Source of the DNA: Novosphingobium pokkalii
GTDB lineage: Bacteria > Pseudomonadota > Alphaproteobacteria > Sphingomonadales > Sphingomonadaceae
Assembly: GCF_014652855.1 (NCBI RefSeq)
Contig: NZ_BMZP01000015.1
Location: 1-64,000, forward strand
Direction: 5' to 3'
DNA length: 64,000 nucleotides
The position numbers and the translations under genes were made by a program. This document shows positions 18,059-26,724 of the stretch, piece by piece (position 1 is the first letter of the stretch; the number at the start of each line of letters is the position of its first letter). A model generated the notes under the pieces. It was not told the DNA's origin. It saw only the letters and a list, made by a program, of their open reading frames with translations, and did not search any database.

Positions 18059-19132
18059 GTGCTTTCCGGCTCAACGACGGCGAATGAGGTTCGACAGGTG
18101 GTGCGAAACGAAATCCAGGTCCCTTCCTTCACCATGCCGAAGGTCAGTGCGCTCCTGCGAAAGCACGAGCAGGCAGGTGCCGCAGCAGCCGCGCCTGCCG
18201 CCGAGCGACCCGCGCAGCCAGCTGCCGCCCCGGCCGTTCCCCCGCCTCCACCCTATATCGACTCGAATGCCGAATCGGTGCTCGCCTATCGTGACTGGAT
18301 CGATACGCATTTCTATCCGCGCATCCTCGCCAAGCAGCGCAAGACGTTCGACGTAACGATCGAACCCCATGATCTCGCCGGCGTGCATGTTGAAGTCATC
18401 AAGCCGGCCGGCGGCGTCGCTCCGACGTGGAACGGTCGCGTTCTGGTGAACTTGCACGCCGGCGGCCTCACCTTCGGCGCGCGGATGTGCGGCCAACTCG
18501 AATCCGTCCCGGTCGCCGGCATCGCCGGGTGCAAGGTCGTCAGCGTCGACTATCGGCTTGCGCCCGAACACCGGCATCCCGCCGCTGCGGAGGATGTTGC
18601 CGCAGTGCTCGGCGCGCTGGCTGACATCTACGGCGCAGAATCGATCGGCCTGTTCGGCTATTCTGCGGGCGCCTTGCTGGCCACCCAAGCACTTTATCGG
18701 CTACGACAGGAGGGACGGCCGCTGCCCGGCGCGCTCGCGCTTCTGTTCGGCGCAGCAAGCTATTGGGGTGAAGGCGATTCCGCCCAGTGGGCGCCGGCCA
18801 TTTCGGGCCGTTCGATGCCTGCTTGGGAAGAGCACCTCTATTTCCTCGGCCTCGATGGCCAGGATCCGTCGGTATTTCCGCTACGCTCCGATGCGGCGCT
18901 CGCGGCGTTCCCGCCCTCGCTGCTGATCTCCGGAAGCCGCGACTTCGCGCTCAGTTCGGTGGCGCATACCCATTCGCGGTTGGTGAAGCTCGGCGTGCCC
19001 ACGCAGTTGCATGTGTGGGAAGGGGTCGGCCACGCCTTCTCGCACGATTTCCGTCTTCCCCAGTCGGTAGAGTTGTTCGCCACCCTGATCGACTTCTTCG
19101 ACAAGCATCTGGCCGGGCCGAAGCCGGCCTGA
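18059..19132 (+). CDS. HSL-type alpha/beta-hydrolase (esterase)
   Basis: Up to 357 residues. The hormone-sensitive-lipase signature HAGG (133-136, normally HGGG) and the nucleophile elbow GYSAG (S202) are present, followed by SGSRDF (Asp) and GVGHAFS (His). It probably hydrolyses an ester or lactone. The start is uncertain: GTG at 18059 is taken as the outer limit, with other GTGs near 18100 and an ATG at 18134. Residues 40-65 are a low-complexity Ala/Pro stretch. It heads the plus-strand group 18.1-22.6 kb. Confidence 0.8.
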   Translation: MLSGSTTANEVRQVVRNEIQVPSFTMPKVSALLRKHEQAGAAAAAPAAERPAQPAAAPAVPPPPPYIDSNAESVLAYRDWIDTHFYPRILAKQRKTFDVTIEPHDLAGVHVEVIKPAGGVAPTWNGRVLVNLHAGGLTFGARMCGQLESVPVAGIAGCKVVSVDYRLAPEHRHPAAAEDVAAVLGALADIYGAESIGLFGYSAGALLATQALYRLRQEGRPLPGALALLFGAASYWGEGDSAQWAPAISGRSMPAWEEHLYFLGLDGQDPSVFPLRSDAALAAFPPSLLISGSRDFALSSVAHTHSRLVKLGVPTQLHVWEGVGHAFSHDFRLPQSVELFATLIDFFDKHLAGPKPA

Positions 19133-19205
19133 GACGCATGGCATATCGGCCGCACCTCCAGAATGGCGGCCGCCCCGAACAGGTGACGCAAGGGAGCGCG
19201 CGTAC

Positions 19206-20111
19206 ATGGGCAAGTGGCTGAAGGCGGCGGAATGCATCGATTTCAAGGTCGATGGCTCCGTGGCGTATCTCACCCTCAACCGGCCGGACAAGCGAAATGC
19301 ACTGAACCGGCAGATGCTGATCGAACTCGAAGCCGCGTTGATGGAGGCCGACGACAGAACCGACGTCAACGTCGTGGTGCTGCAGGGCGCTGGCAAGGAC
19401 TTCTGCGCCGGTTTCGACCTTGTCACCACCTACAACGACGTCAAGACGGACCAGGCGGCGGAGCCGGCCGAGGCACTGCACTACCGCACCCGCTTCGGCA
19501 CGGTCGACGACGATAGCTGGCATCTGGAAGCGACCCAGCGCCACATGATGACCATCTTCGATCTGCACAAGCCTGTAATCGCCAAGGTACAGGGCAACTG
19601 CCTCGCCGGCGGCACCGATCTCGTGTTCTTCTGCGACATGGTAATCGCGGCGGACGATGCGAAGATCGGCTTCCCCGCCGCCCGCGCGAACGGCACCCCG
19701 CCCTCGCACATGTGGGTCTATCACCTCGGACCGCAATGGACCAAGCGCATCCTGATGACCGGCGACACGCTGCTCGGCCGCGATGCCGCGCGCGTCGGCC
19801 TGGTCCTCGATGCCGTGCCTGCCGCCGATCTCGACACCGAAGTCGAGGCATTGGCGCGCCGCGTGGCGCTGGTCGACCCGGAGATCCTCGCCACGCACAA
19901 GCGCGTCGTGAACATGGCGCTGGAACTGCAGGGTGCGCGCAGCTTGCAGCGCTTTGCTGCCGGGCAGGATGCGGTCGCGCATCTCGGAAGGGGCCCGCGC
20001 CGCAGCCAGTTCCGGCACGACATGGCCACCGCAGGGCTGAAGCAGGCGCTGCGCAATCGGGACGACCCCTTTGGCGACAGCTTCGCCAAGGCCAAGTGGT
20101 GGGATGCCTGA
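19206..20111 (+). CDS. Enoyl-CoA hydratase/isomerase family protein
   Basis: 301 residues, slightly long for a crotonase. It has LNRPDKRNALN, the oxyanion segment GAGKDFCAGFDL and QGNCLAGGTDL. Neither hydratase glutamate is found where expected (FPAARANGTPP replaces the second), so a non-hydratase activity is likely. AAGGGAG lies upstream of the ATG. It is 9 bp from the next crotonase and probably in the same transcript. Confidence 0.83.
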   Translation: MGKWLKAAECIDFKVDGSVAYLTLNRPDKRNALNRQMLIELEAALMEADDRTDVNVVVLQGAGKDFCAGFDLVTTYNDVKTDQAAEPAEALHYRTRFGTVDDDSWHLEATQRHMMTIFDLHKPVIAKVQGNCLAGGTDLVFFCDMVIAADDAKIGFPAARANGTPPSHMWVYHLGPQWTKRILMTGDTLLGRDAARVGLVLDAVPAADLDTEVEALARRVALVDPEILATHKRVVNMALELQGARSLQRFAAGQDAVAHLGRGPRRSQFRHDMATAGLKQALRNRDDPFGDSFAKAKWWDA

Positions 20112-20120
20112 GGATACGCC

Positions 20121-20927
20121 ATGGCTGACATTTTGATCGACGAGGTCCTGCCCGGTGTGCGGCGGCTGACGCTGAACCGGCCCGAGCAACTCAACGCCTT
20201 CACCATCGACACCTATGCCGAGCTGATCGAAATCCTGCGTGCGCTGAAGCACGATTCGAAGACGCGCGTGGTGATCCTTACGGGCAGCGGTCGCGCCTTC
20301 TGTGCCGGACACGACCTGCGGAGTTCGGGGCTCGCGCAATGGGTCGATGATCCGGACCTAGGGCCGACCTACCGCTCGCGCCACCACATGACCGGCATGG
20401 CCTCGATCCCTGTACTGATGCGCCAATTGCCCCAGCCGGTGATCGCCGCGGTCAACGGTGCCGCCGCCGGCATCGGCTTCTCGTTGGCGCTGGCTGCCGA
20501 CATGTGCATCGCCGGGAGTTCGGCCAAGTTCGTCAACTCGATTCACAATGTCGGCACCGGGCACGAGCTGGGCATGAGCTATCTCCTGCCGCGGGCCGTC
20601 GGCACGCAGCGCGCCGCCGAGATCCTGCTTACGGCGCGCCCTATCCTGGCCGAGGAGGCAGAACGGATCGGGCTGGTGCTCCGCTCGGTGCCCGAGGATC
20701 AGTTGATGGAAGCGGCGCTGGAGATTGCGAGCAACATTCTCATCAACGTGCCGCTCGGCGTCTGGCTGACGAAGCAGTCGCTGTGGCTGAATCAGGCGGC
20801 CGGCAGCCTCGAAGCCGCGATCGAGCTCGAATCGCGCGCCGTTTTCATGGCGCGATCGACCGAGGATGCCGCGGAGAAGCGGCAATCGTTCCTCGAAAAG
20901 CGGCCGCCGGTCTTTCGCAACAAGTAA
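20121..20927 (+). CDS. Enoyl-CoA hydratase/isomerase family protein
   Basis: 268 residues of the crotonase fold with TLNRPEQLNAFT, the oxyanion segment GSGRAFCAGHDL and NGAAAGIGFSLAL. The second catalytic region reads GTGHELGMSYLLPR, so a Glu-containing loop is present but shifted relative to typical hydratases. It could be a hydratase, isomerase or ring-cleaving member. It follows another crotonase by 9 bp. Confidence 0.85.
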   Translation: MADILIDEVLPGVRRLTLNRPEQLNAFTIDTYAELIEILRALKHDSKTRVVILTGSGRAFCAGHDLRSSGLAQWVDDPDLGPTYRSRHHMTGMASIPVLMRQLPQPVIAAVNGAAAGIGFSLALAADMCIAGSSAKFVNSIHNVGTGHELGMSYLLPRAVGTQRAAEILLTARPILAEEAERIGLVLRSVPEDQLMEAALEIASNILINVPLGVWLTKQSLWLNQAAGSLEAAIELESRAVFMARSTEDAAEKRQSFLEKRPPVFRNK

Positions 20928-20987
20928 CCGACGCCGGCACCCGGCCGGCGCCATGGTCCCCCACATCTCGGATCGGAAACAAACGCT

Positions 20988-21422
20988 ATGTCGACCGAAA
21001 CCAACCGGATCGCGATCAAGGACGGGCTCTTCGCGGGCCCCCTCGACGATCTTGCCGACGTCCATCTGTGCGGAAGCAAGTGCGCGGCCTGCGGCGAAAC
21101 GGGACTGGGCAGTCTCGACGCCTGCCCGAACTGCGGATCGGCGGACCTGTCGCCGGTGGCACTCGGCAACCGGGGGACGCTCTACACCTACACGATCGTT
21201 CGGCATCGGCCGCCGGGCAATTACCGCGGTCCGGCGGAATTCAAGCCCTTCGGCCTGGGTCTGGTGGAAGTCGACGGAGTCCTCCGGATCATGGCGCCGC
21301 TTCTTCCGACGATCGATGATCTCCGCATCGGCATGCCGCTACGCCTGCACCCCTATGTTCTGCGCACCGACGAGAACGGCGCGGAAGTGATCGCCTTCGC
21401 CTATGGCGCGATGGGAGAATGA
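20988..21422 (+). CDS. OB-fold / zinc-ribbon DUF35 protein
   Basis: 144 residues with the DUF35 layout: a zinc ribbon (C32, C35, C46, C49) followed by an OB-fold strand pattern starting at GTLYTYTIV. The stop overlaps the ATG of the thiolase-like gene (ATGA), so the two products are very likely made in equal amounts and form a complex. This is the second DUF35/thiolase pair of the window, in the reverse gene order of the first. Confidence 0.87.
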   Translation: MSTETNRIAIKDGLFAGPLDDLADVHLCGSKCAACGETGLGSLDACPNCGSADLSPVALGNRGTLYTYTIVRHRPPGNYRGPAEFKPFGLGLVEVDGVLRIMAPLLPTIDDLRIGMPLRLHPYVLRTDENGAEVIAFAYGAMGE

Positions 21423-22567
21423 ATGTGAGCAACGTCTATATCATCGGCAGCGGCTATCACTCGTTCGGGCGCTTCGACAAATCCTACCAGCAGATCGGAT
21501 CGGAAGCCGCGGCGGCCGCGCTATCGGATGCCGGAGTCGAGTGGCGCGACATCCAGGCCGCCTATATGGCGCGCATGTACCTGCCGGCGACGTCGGGCGC
21601 GCGGATCCTGCGGTGCCTGGGCGCCACCGACATTTCCGTCATCGACATCGAGGCCGCCTGTGCAAGCGGCGGCGCCGCCTTGCTCCAGGGCATGATGGCC
21701 ATCCGCGCTGGCGACGCCGATCTGGTGCTGGTGGCCGGCACCGAAAAGATGCCGCGCGGCTTCATGGATCCGTCGATGATCTACAGCCCGTGGCAGATCG
21801 AGCTCGGCATGTCGATGAACCCTGCCTATTGGTCGATGCGCGCGATGCGCCACATGCACGAATATGGCACCACGCATGAACAGATCGCCATGGTGGCCCA
21901 CAAGAACCATCTGAACAGCGTCCATAACCCTATGGCGATGTATCAGAAGGAATTCTCGATGGAGCAAATCCTGAATTCCCCGCTGGTATGCGATCCTATC
22001 CGGCTACTTGAAATCTGCGCGCCAAACGATGGCGCGGCCGCCGTCATTCTCGCGTCCGAGCGCAAGGTGCGCGAACTGGGCGCCAAGGGCATTCGGGTCG
22101 CCGCCGTGGCGCACACCATTTCCCGCTACTCGTCCGATTTTCGGTGCCCGGCCGAGACGATGAGCGCGACGATGGACAATCTGGGACCGTCCGAAGTGAC
22201 GGCCGCCCGTGCCTATGAAGCCGCGGGCATCGGCGTGGACGAGATCGATTGCTTCGAGGTTCAGGACACCGACGCCTTCTGCGAAATAGAGATCTATGAG
22301 GAACTCGGGTTGTGCGGTGTCGGTGAAGGCGGCAGGCTGGTGCAGGACGGGCAGACGCGGATCGGCGGGGCGACGCCGGTCAACATGAGTGGCGGCCTGA
22401 TCAGCAAGGGCGAGCCGGTCGGCGCATCGCACCTTGGTCAGATCGTCGAACTGGTGGCACAGCTCCGGGGAACCTGCGGACCGCGACAGGTGGAAGGCGC
22501 CAAGACCGCGCTTGGCCATGTGCTGGGCGCCGGCGGCAACTGCGCCATCACCATCCTTCAGAAGTAA
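21419..22567 (+). CDS. Thiolase-family protein (SCP-x type) partnered with DUF35
   Basis: 382 residues. Unlike the protein at 7200, it retains the nucleophilic Cys in EAACASGGAAL (C81). The C-terminal motif reads SKGEPVGASHLG where classical thiolases have GHP, so the usual His is replaced by Glu, and a late Cys lies in GGNCAI. It resembles SCP-x-like thiolases that need a DUF35 partner. Thiolytic cleavage of a bulky 3-ketoacyl-CoA is plausible. It is followed by a strong hairpin at 22576. Confidence 0.83.
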   Translation: MNVSNVYIIGSGYHSFGRFDKSYQQIGSEAAAAALSDAGVEWRDIQAAYMARMYLPATSGARILRCLGATDISVIDIEAACASGGAALLQGMMAIRAGDADLVLVAGTEKMPRGFMDPSMIYSPWQIELGMSMNPAYWSMRAMRHMHEYGTTHEQIAMVAHKNHLNSVHNPMAMYQKEFSMEQILNSPLVCDPIRLLEICAPNDGAAAVILASERKVRELGAKGIRVAAVAHTISRYSSDFRCPAETMSATMDNLGPSEVTAARAYEAAGIGVDEIDCFEVQDTDAFCEIEIYEELGLCGVGEGGRLVQDGQTRIGGATPVNMSGGLISKGEPVGASHLGQIVELVAQLRGTCGPRQVEGAKTALGHVLGAGGNCAITILQK

Positions 22568-22575
22568 GCAGAAAA

Positions 22576-22601
22576 CCCGCTCCGGCATATGCCGGAGCGG
22601 G
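22576..22601 (-). terminator. Perfect hairpin terminator between converging genes
   Basis: A perfect 26-bp palindrome with 13-bp arms. On the minus strand it is followed by TTTTC, so it should stop transcription of the gene at 22629-23438; on the plus strand the U-run is lacking, so termination of the thiolase operon would be weaker. Confidence 0.75.
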
Positions 22602-22628
22602 CCTTGTGCCCCTCACCAGCGCGCCGAT

Positions 22629-23438
22629 TCAGGCCGTGGACGGCTCGAACTTGGCGAGATAGGCGCGGTAGTTGTCAGGCTCGGGCAGCCTGCGCGGATT
22701 GTAGGTCGGCAGCAGCACCTTGAACAACCGCGGCAGCATCGCCTTGTGGACGGCCTTGGCCGCGGCCTTCTCTCGCACGATCGATTCCGCCCGCTCCGCC
22801 GCGGTCATCTTCTGTCGATCGCACTCCAGCAGATACTCCGTCACGCGGGTGATCATCCGCTTGAAGTGCGCGATCTGGGCGAAAAAGCCCTTCATGCGCA
22901 TGAAATAGCCGCCATGAACGGCGTGGAACACGTCGTAGCAGACCGAGCGATGCTCAAATTCTTCGACCAGGTGCCACATCCACATCGAAATGATTTCAGG
23001 GTCGCCGGAAGCGGTCAGTTCGCCCAGTTCGTTGTCCAGCCAGATCTTTGCGGTAATCGGTCCCAGGGTTTCGAACCCGTCGCAATAGGCGCAGAGAAAG
23101 GCGAGCGACTTGGTCTCGAACAGTCGCGCATATTCCGCCTCCACCCAGGCATCCAGTTCGGCGATGTCATAGCCGTCGCGCGTCAGTATCTGCGCCTGGC
23201 GCTGGTGCGTTGCGAAATGGTTCGATTCCTGCCGGATGAAGGTGCGAACGTCGGCCCGCAACGCCGAATGGCGCTCGTCCTTCAAAGTGGTGAGCGCGTG
23301 CGCCATCACGCGATTCAGGAATCGCTCGAGATGGGGAATGATGATCGACGACGCGTTCATCCGCTGCGCGAACTCGGGATTGACCGACCAGTGCACCGGC
23401 GTGTTGGAAAAATCGAACTTGGGAAGCCTTGCCTTCAT
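22629..23438 (-). CDS. Predicted metal-dependent hydrolase (PF10118-like)
   Basis: 269 residues. It has ESNHFATHQRQ and WHLVEEFEHRSVCYD, an all-helical protein with repeated Glu/His pairs that look like a di-metal site, as in the bacterial family annotated as predicted metal-dependent hydrolases (PF10118). The actual reaction is not known to me; a ferritin-like oxygenase fold is an alternative reading. It is a single gene with a palindrome 245 bp upstream. Confidence 0.72.
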   Translation of the reverse strand: MKARLPKFDFSNTPVHWSVNPEFAQRMNASSIIIPHLERFLNRVMAHALTTLKDERHSALRADVRTFIRQESNHFATHQRQAQILTRDGYDIAELDAWVEAEYARLFETKSLAFLCAYCDGFETLGPITAKIWLDNELGELTASGDPEIISMWMWHLVEEFEHRSVCYDVFHAVHGGYFMRMKGFFAQIAHFKRMITRVTEYLLECDRQKMTAAERAESIVREKAAAKAVHKAMLPRLFKVLLPTYNPRRLPEPDNYRAYLAKFEPSTA

Positions 23439-23837
23439 CTGACACTCTCCTGTTCTTTCGCCTGCCGCCTCGTCCGCGCTCTTTCCCGGCGTCCAGGCCT
23501 CGCCAGCCTCCGGCGCGGGCCCGCGTCAGCCAGCTTCACCGCGATCCTGTCCAGCCAGTGCTGCGGAACGTCGATCCTGAACGGCTCGAGCGTCAACGTC
23601 AGGGCCAAGCGGCACGCGCGCGACTGAACGCAGCGCAGCTCGGCTGCCACCGGCGGCCGGAGCCGTGGTAGCAATCAAATTCCTGACAAAAATGTCAAGT
23701 GATCGCATCCTCGGTCGATACGGTATCCGTTCGGACGAGGTCATACGGATCTTCCGACGCCTGCCGGATCGGCGGCAGGATGCCCGGCCTCCCCGGAAAT
23801 CCTGCCTGCCCATCCGGCGCCCCTTGCGGGAACGCGC
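23439..23837. other. Intergenic region carrying one palindrome
   Basis: A 399-bp stretch between two minus-strand genes. Apart from the palindrome at 23683-23698, no supported gene or hairpin was found; the short frames here have no recognisable product. Confidence 0.55.
23683..23698. promoter_or_regulatory. Palindromic operator candidate 6
   Basis: CTGACAAAAATGTCAA, consensus except for the first base. It lies upstream of the predicted metal-dependent hydrolase gene (22629-23438). Confidence 0.6.
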
Positions 23838-24662
23838 CTAGGCGGCCTGGTAGACGATCGGAGTTGCCTTCAGGTCGTCGTGGCGGGTAGCGAAATAGCT
23901 TTCCGGAACCATGGTAAATTCATCGATGCCATAGTTCAGCAGCATGCTGATCCGCGGCCTGTCGCCACTGTTCATGCCGCTGCCGTGCAGCAGATGCGTG
24001 TGGTGAACGGAGCCCCAGCCGGCCGGAAGCACCGAGTCAAGTTCGGTCCATTCCTGGCCTTCAGGCACCTTGATTTCCTCGCGCTGGCGATCGGTGTCGT
24101 GTTCGAAAAAGCCGCTCTGGTAAAGCGCGTCCCAGCGATGCGAGCCCGGCACGAACCGCAGCGGCCCGAGTTCGACAGGCACATCGTCGAGCGCGACCCA
24201 CAGGTTGATACTGCGGCCGTTGATGATCTTTTCGAAATACCGACGATCCTGGTGCCACCCCACGACGGTTTTGGTCGACGACCGCGGATATTTGGCCATG
24301 ACCATGAAGTTGAAGACCTTGAGGCGCTTGGCGCCGGTCACTTCCGCGGCCCATTCCGCCATGCGCGAGGTCGCCATGATCTCGCGCAGCACGTTGTCCG
24401 CGTCCTGCGGCATCTGCGACTCGATATAGGGCGGGTGATTGGCGATGTCGGTGCCGCCGGTGTTGGTCCGCGGTGCGACGCCGGTTTCGTACACCCCTTG
24501 CAGGACTTTCCACGCATGCTCACGGGCCGCCGTCACTTCCGACTCGGTAAGCAGCGCACCCGGGGAAACCTGGAAGCCGTCCCGGCCATAGGTGTAACGC
24601 TGAGAATTTTGCGTCGCCAGCCGGACGACCTCCTCATGGGATTGCACGACATCAGTGGTCAT
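23838..24662 (-). CDS. Phytanoyl-CoA dioxygenase family Fe(II)/2-oxoglutarate enzyme
   Basis: 274 residues of the PhyH family. The iron-binding HxD motif is in GWHQDRRYF (H137, D139), the distal His in LLHGSG (H226), and Arg residues for 2-oxoglutarate follow in GDRPR. It probably hydroxylates a substrate or its CoA ester using O2 and 2-oxoglutarate. It is read from a promoter with the palindrome 59 bp upstream of its start and diverges from the TIM-barrel gene at 24870. Confidence 0.87.
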   Translation of the reverse strand: MTTDVVQSHEEVVRLATQNSQRYTYGRDGFQVSPGALLTESEVTAAREHAWKVLQGVYETGVAPRTNTGGTDIANHPPYIESQMPQDADNVLREIMATSRMAEWAAEVTGAKRLKVFNFMVMAKYPRSSTKTVVGWHQDRRYFEKIINGRSINLWVALDDVPVELGPLRFVPGSHRWDALYQSGFFEHDTDRQREEIKVPEGQEWTELDSVLPAGWGSVHHTHLLHGSGMNSGDRPRISMLLNYGIDEFTMVPESYFATRHDDLKATPIVYQAA

Positions 24663-24721
24663 TGTTGCACCTTTCCTGTGTTCAGGGTCCGCTCAAATCT
24701 GCTGGCTAGCTATGGACATTT

Positions 24722-24737
24722 CTGACAGAAGTGTCAA
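24722..24737. promoter_or_regulatory. Palindromic operator candidate 7
   Basis: CTGACAGAAGTGTCAA, consensus except for the first base, between the divergent dioxygenase (start 24662) and TIM-barrel (start 24870) genes. Confidence 0.62.
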
Positions 24738-24869
24738 ATATCGTTCCAGCGCCATCAAGTGCGGTTTCGTCGGTGGCCGGCGAAAAATGTAGGAATTCAC
24801 GAGGGCGCCTCAAGCGGTTGGGTATGCGCCCGATCTCGAGGCGCGAAGCGAGAGGATGGAAGGGAAGTC

Positions 24870-25700
24870 GTGCAACGAGAAGCCGCAATTCGGCAGCTTT
24901 GCCTTGAGCCCCTGGCAGTGCTCGACATACCTGTACGCGAAGCGATCGATATTGCGGCGGCAGCGGGGTTCGGAGCCATGAGCCTCTGGGTAAATTCCCC
25001 CACGCCAGCCTTTGTCGCCCCCTGTCTGGTCGAGCGGGAAGCCGCGCTTGCGGTCGCGCGGCGGCTGCGCGATGCCGGCATGCGGGTGTGCAATTTGGAG
25101 GTGTTCCGGGTCGGTCCCGACACCGATGTGTCGCGCTACGAAGGCGCGATTGCGCTGGGCGCGGAACTGGGTGCGGCGACAGCGACCGTGATCGCGAAAG
25201 ACGGCAGCGACGGCACCGCCGAGACGCTGAGCCGGTTTGCGCACCTGGCCGCAGCATATGACATTCGTGTCAATGTCGAGTTCCTGTCCTATCGCGGCCC
25301 CCGCACCCTGGAGGAAGCGCTCGATCTCGTCACCCGCACCGGGGATGCCGGGGTCGGGATCCTGATCGACATCCTTCATCTCGTCCGATCGGGCGGCTCG
25401 ATCGAAGCGGTGGGCGCTCTGGATCCGGCGGTAATCGGCCATGTGCAGCTTTGCGATGGGCCATTGGGCGTTCCCGAAACCTGGCTCGAACACGAAAGCG
25501 CATCGGACAGGATGTTGCCGGGCACGGGACAATTCCCGCTCGGTGCATTCGTCGAGGCCTTGCCGAGCGTGGCGTTGGGCCTCGAAATCCCACGCATGTC
25601 AGCAACGTTCCGCGGGCTTGCCCCGGCGGCGCGCGTTTCGTCGCTGCTGGGCGCGACGCTTTCGTGTTTTCACCAGAATTATCTCAATTATCCAGTCTGA
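24870..25700 (+). CDS. Sugar phosphate isomerase/epimerase-type TIM-barrel protein
   Basis: 276 residues of the xylose-isomerase-like TIM-barrel (AP-endonuclease 2) fold. Metal-binding Glu, Asp and His candidates are seen in VNVEFLSYR, ILIDILHLV and GHVQLCD. The fold includes epimerases, isomerases and inosose dehydratases; no specific substrate can be named. GTG 24870 is chosen because GGAAGGGAAG precedes it and earlier in-frame starts lack one. The aldo/keto reductase follows after 10 bp, suggesting joint function. Confidence 0.72.
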   Translation: MQREAAIRQLCLEPLAVLDIPVREAIDIAAAAGFGAMSLWVNSPTPAFVAPCLVEREAALAVARRLRDAGMRVCNLEVFRVGPDTDVSRYEGAIALGAELGAATATVIAKDGSDGTAETLSRFAHLAAAYDIRVNVEFLSYRGPRTLEEALDLVTRTGDAGVGILIDILHLVRSGGSIEAVGALDPAVIGHVQLCDGPLGVPETWLEHESASDRMLPGTGQFPLGAFVEALPSVALGLEIPRMSATFRGLAPAARVSSLLGATLSCFHQNYLNYPV

Positions 25701-25710
25701 GGACAGGCGA

Positions 25711-26664
25711 GTGGCGAAGTTGCTTGGAAATACCGGACTCGCGATCGGCCCCCTTGTCGTCGGCGGCAATGTCTTCGGCTGGACGATCGACGAGAAGCGT
25801 AGCTTCGAGGTGCTCGACGCCTTCGTGGCGGGCGGCGCGACGATGATCGATACTGCCGACGTCTATTACGCCTACGCCCCCGGCAATGTCGGCGGCGAGT
25901 CGGAAACCATCATCGGACGCTGGATGAAGGCACGCGGGAATCGCCACAAGGTGCAGGTCGCGACGAAGGTGGGCCTGCTCAAGATCAACGGCGAAACGGG
26001 GCTGAAGCCCGCGCTGATCGAAACGGCGGTGGAAGCCTCGCTGCGTCGCCTCGATACAGACTATATCGACGTCTATTTCGCCCATTCGGACGACGAGGAC
26101 GTGCCGCAGGAAGCGGTGGCGCGCACGTTCGATCGGCTGGTGCGATCGGGCAAGGTGCGGCTGCTCGGAGCGTCAAACTTCCGCCAAGACCGGCTTCAGG
26201 CTGCACTCGATATCGCCGAGGCGAGCGGGCTGGCAGGCTATTCGGTCTATCAGCCGCAACTGAACCTGATGGCGGCAGGCGCCTTCCCCCCGGGATTGCG
26301 GGACGTCTGCGTAGGACGTGGCATGGGCGTGATCACCTTCTTCGCGCTCGCGAGCGGCTTTCTGACGGGCAAATATCGCCAGCTCGAAGACGTGCAGGGC
26401 AGCCACCGCCACGCCGCGCTCGGCCGCTATTTCAACCCGCGGGGCGAAGCCGTCCTCGCCGCACTCGACAGCGTCGCAGCACAGACCGGCACAACCCCGG
26501 CGCAGATCGCGCTCGCCTGGATTATGGCCACGCCGGGTGTCACCGCGCCGATCGTGAGCGCGACCAGCGTTGCGCAGGTCGAAAGCCTGTTACCGGCCGT
26601 CACGTTGCGGTTGGACCCCGCGCAGATGCGCATACTGGATGCAGCGGCGAAGACGCCCGTCTGA
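25711..26664 (+). CDS. Aldo/keto reductase
   Basis: 317 residues of an aldo/keto reductase barrel with the tetrad D47 and Y52 in MIDTADVYY, K86 in VATKVG and H125 in YFAHSDD. The GTG at 25711 follows GAGGACAGGCGA; the much longer frame beginning at 25441 is read across the previous gene and is rejected. It is the second aldo/keto reductase of the region; it probably acts on a carbonyl intermediate of the same pathway. Confidence 0.85.
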   Translation: MAKLLGNTGLAIGPLVVGGNVFGWTIDEKRSFEVLDAFVAGGATMIDTADVYYAYAPGNVGGESETIIGRWMKARGNRHKVQVATKVGLLKINGETGLKPALIETAVEASLRRLDTDYIDVYFAHSDDEDVPQEAVARTFDRLVRSGKVRLLGASNFRQDRLQAALDIAEASGLAGYSVYQPQLNLMAAGAFPPGLRDVCVGRGMGVITFFALASGFLTGKYRQLEDVQGSHRHAALGRYFNPRGEAVLAALDSVAAQTGTTPAQIALAWIMATPGVTAPIVSATSVAQVESLLPAVTLRLDPAQMRILDAAAKTPV

Positions 26665-26724
26665 TTCTCACACCGCCTCGGGCACGGCGCACACCGAATC
26701 GAAAGAGTTCACATGGAGGAAGCT

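Noticed and set aside
25258..25273. ATGACATTCGTGTCAA, palindrome-like copy inside the TIM-barrel gene
   Set aside because: It lies in coding sequence (Y-D-I-R-V-N) with a mismatched first base and is far from any start, so chance is the simplest explanation.
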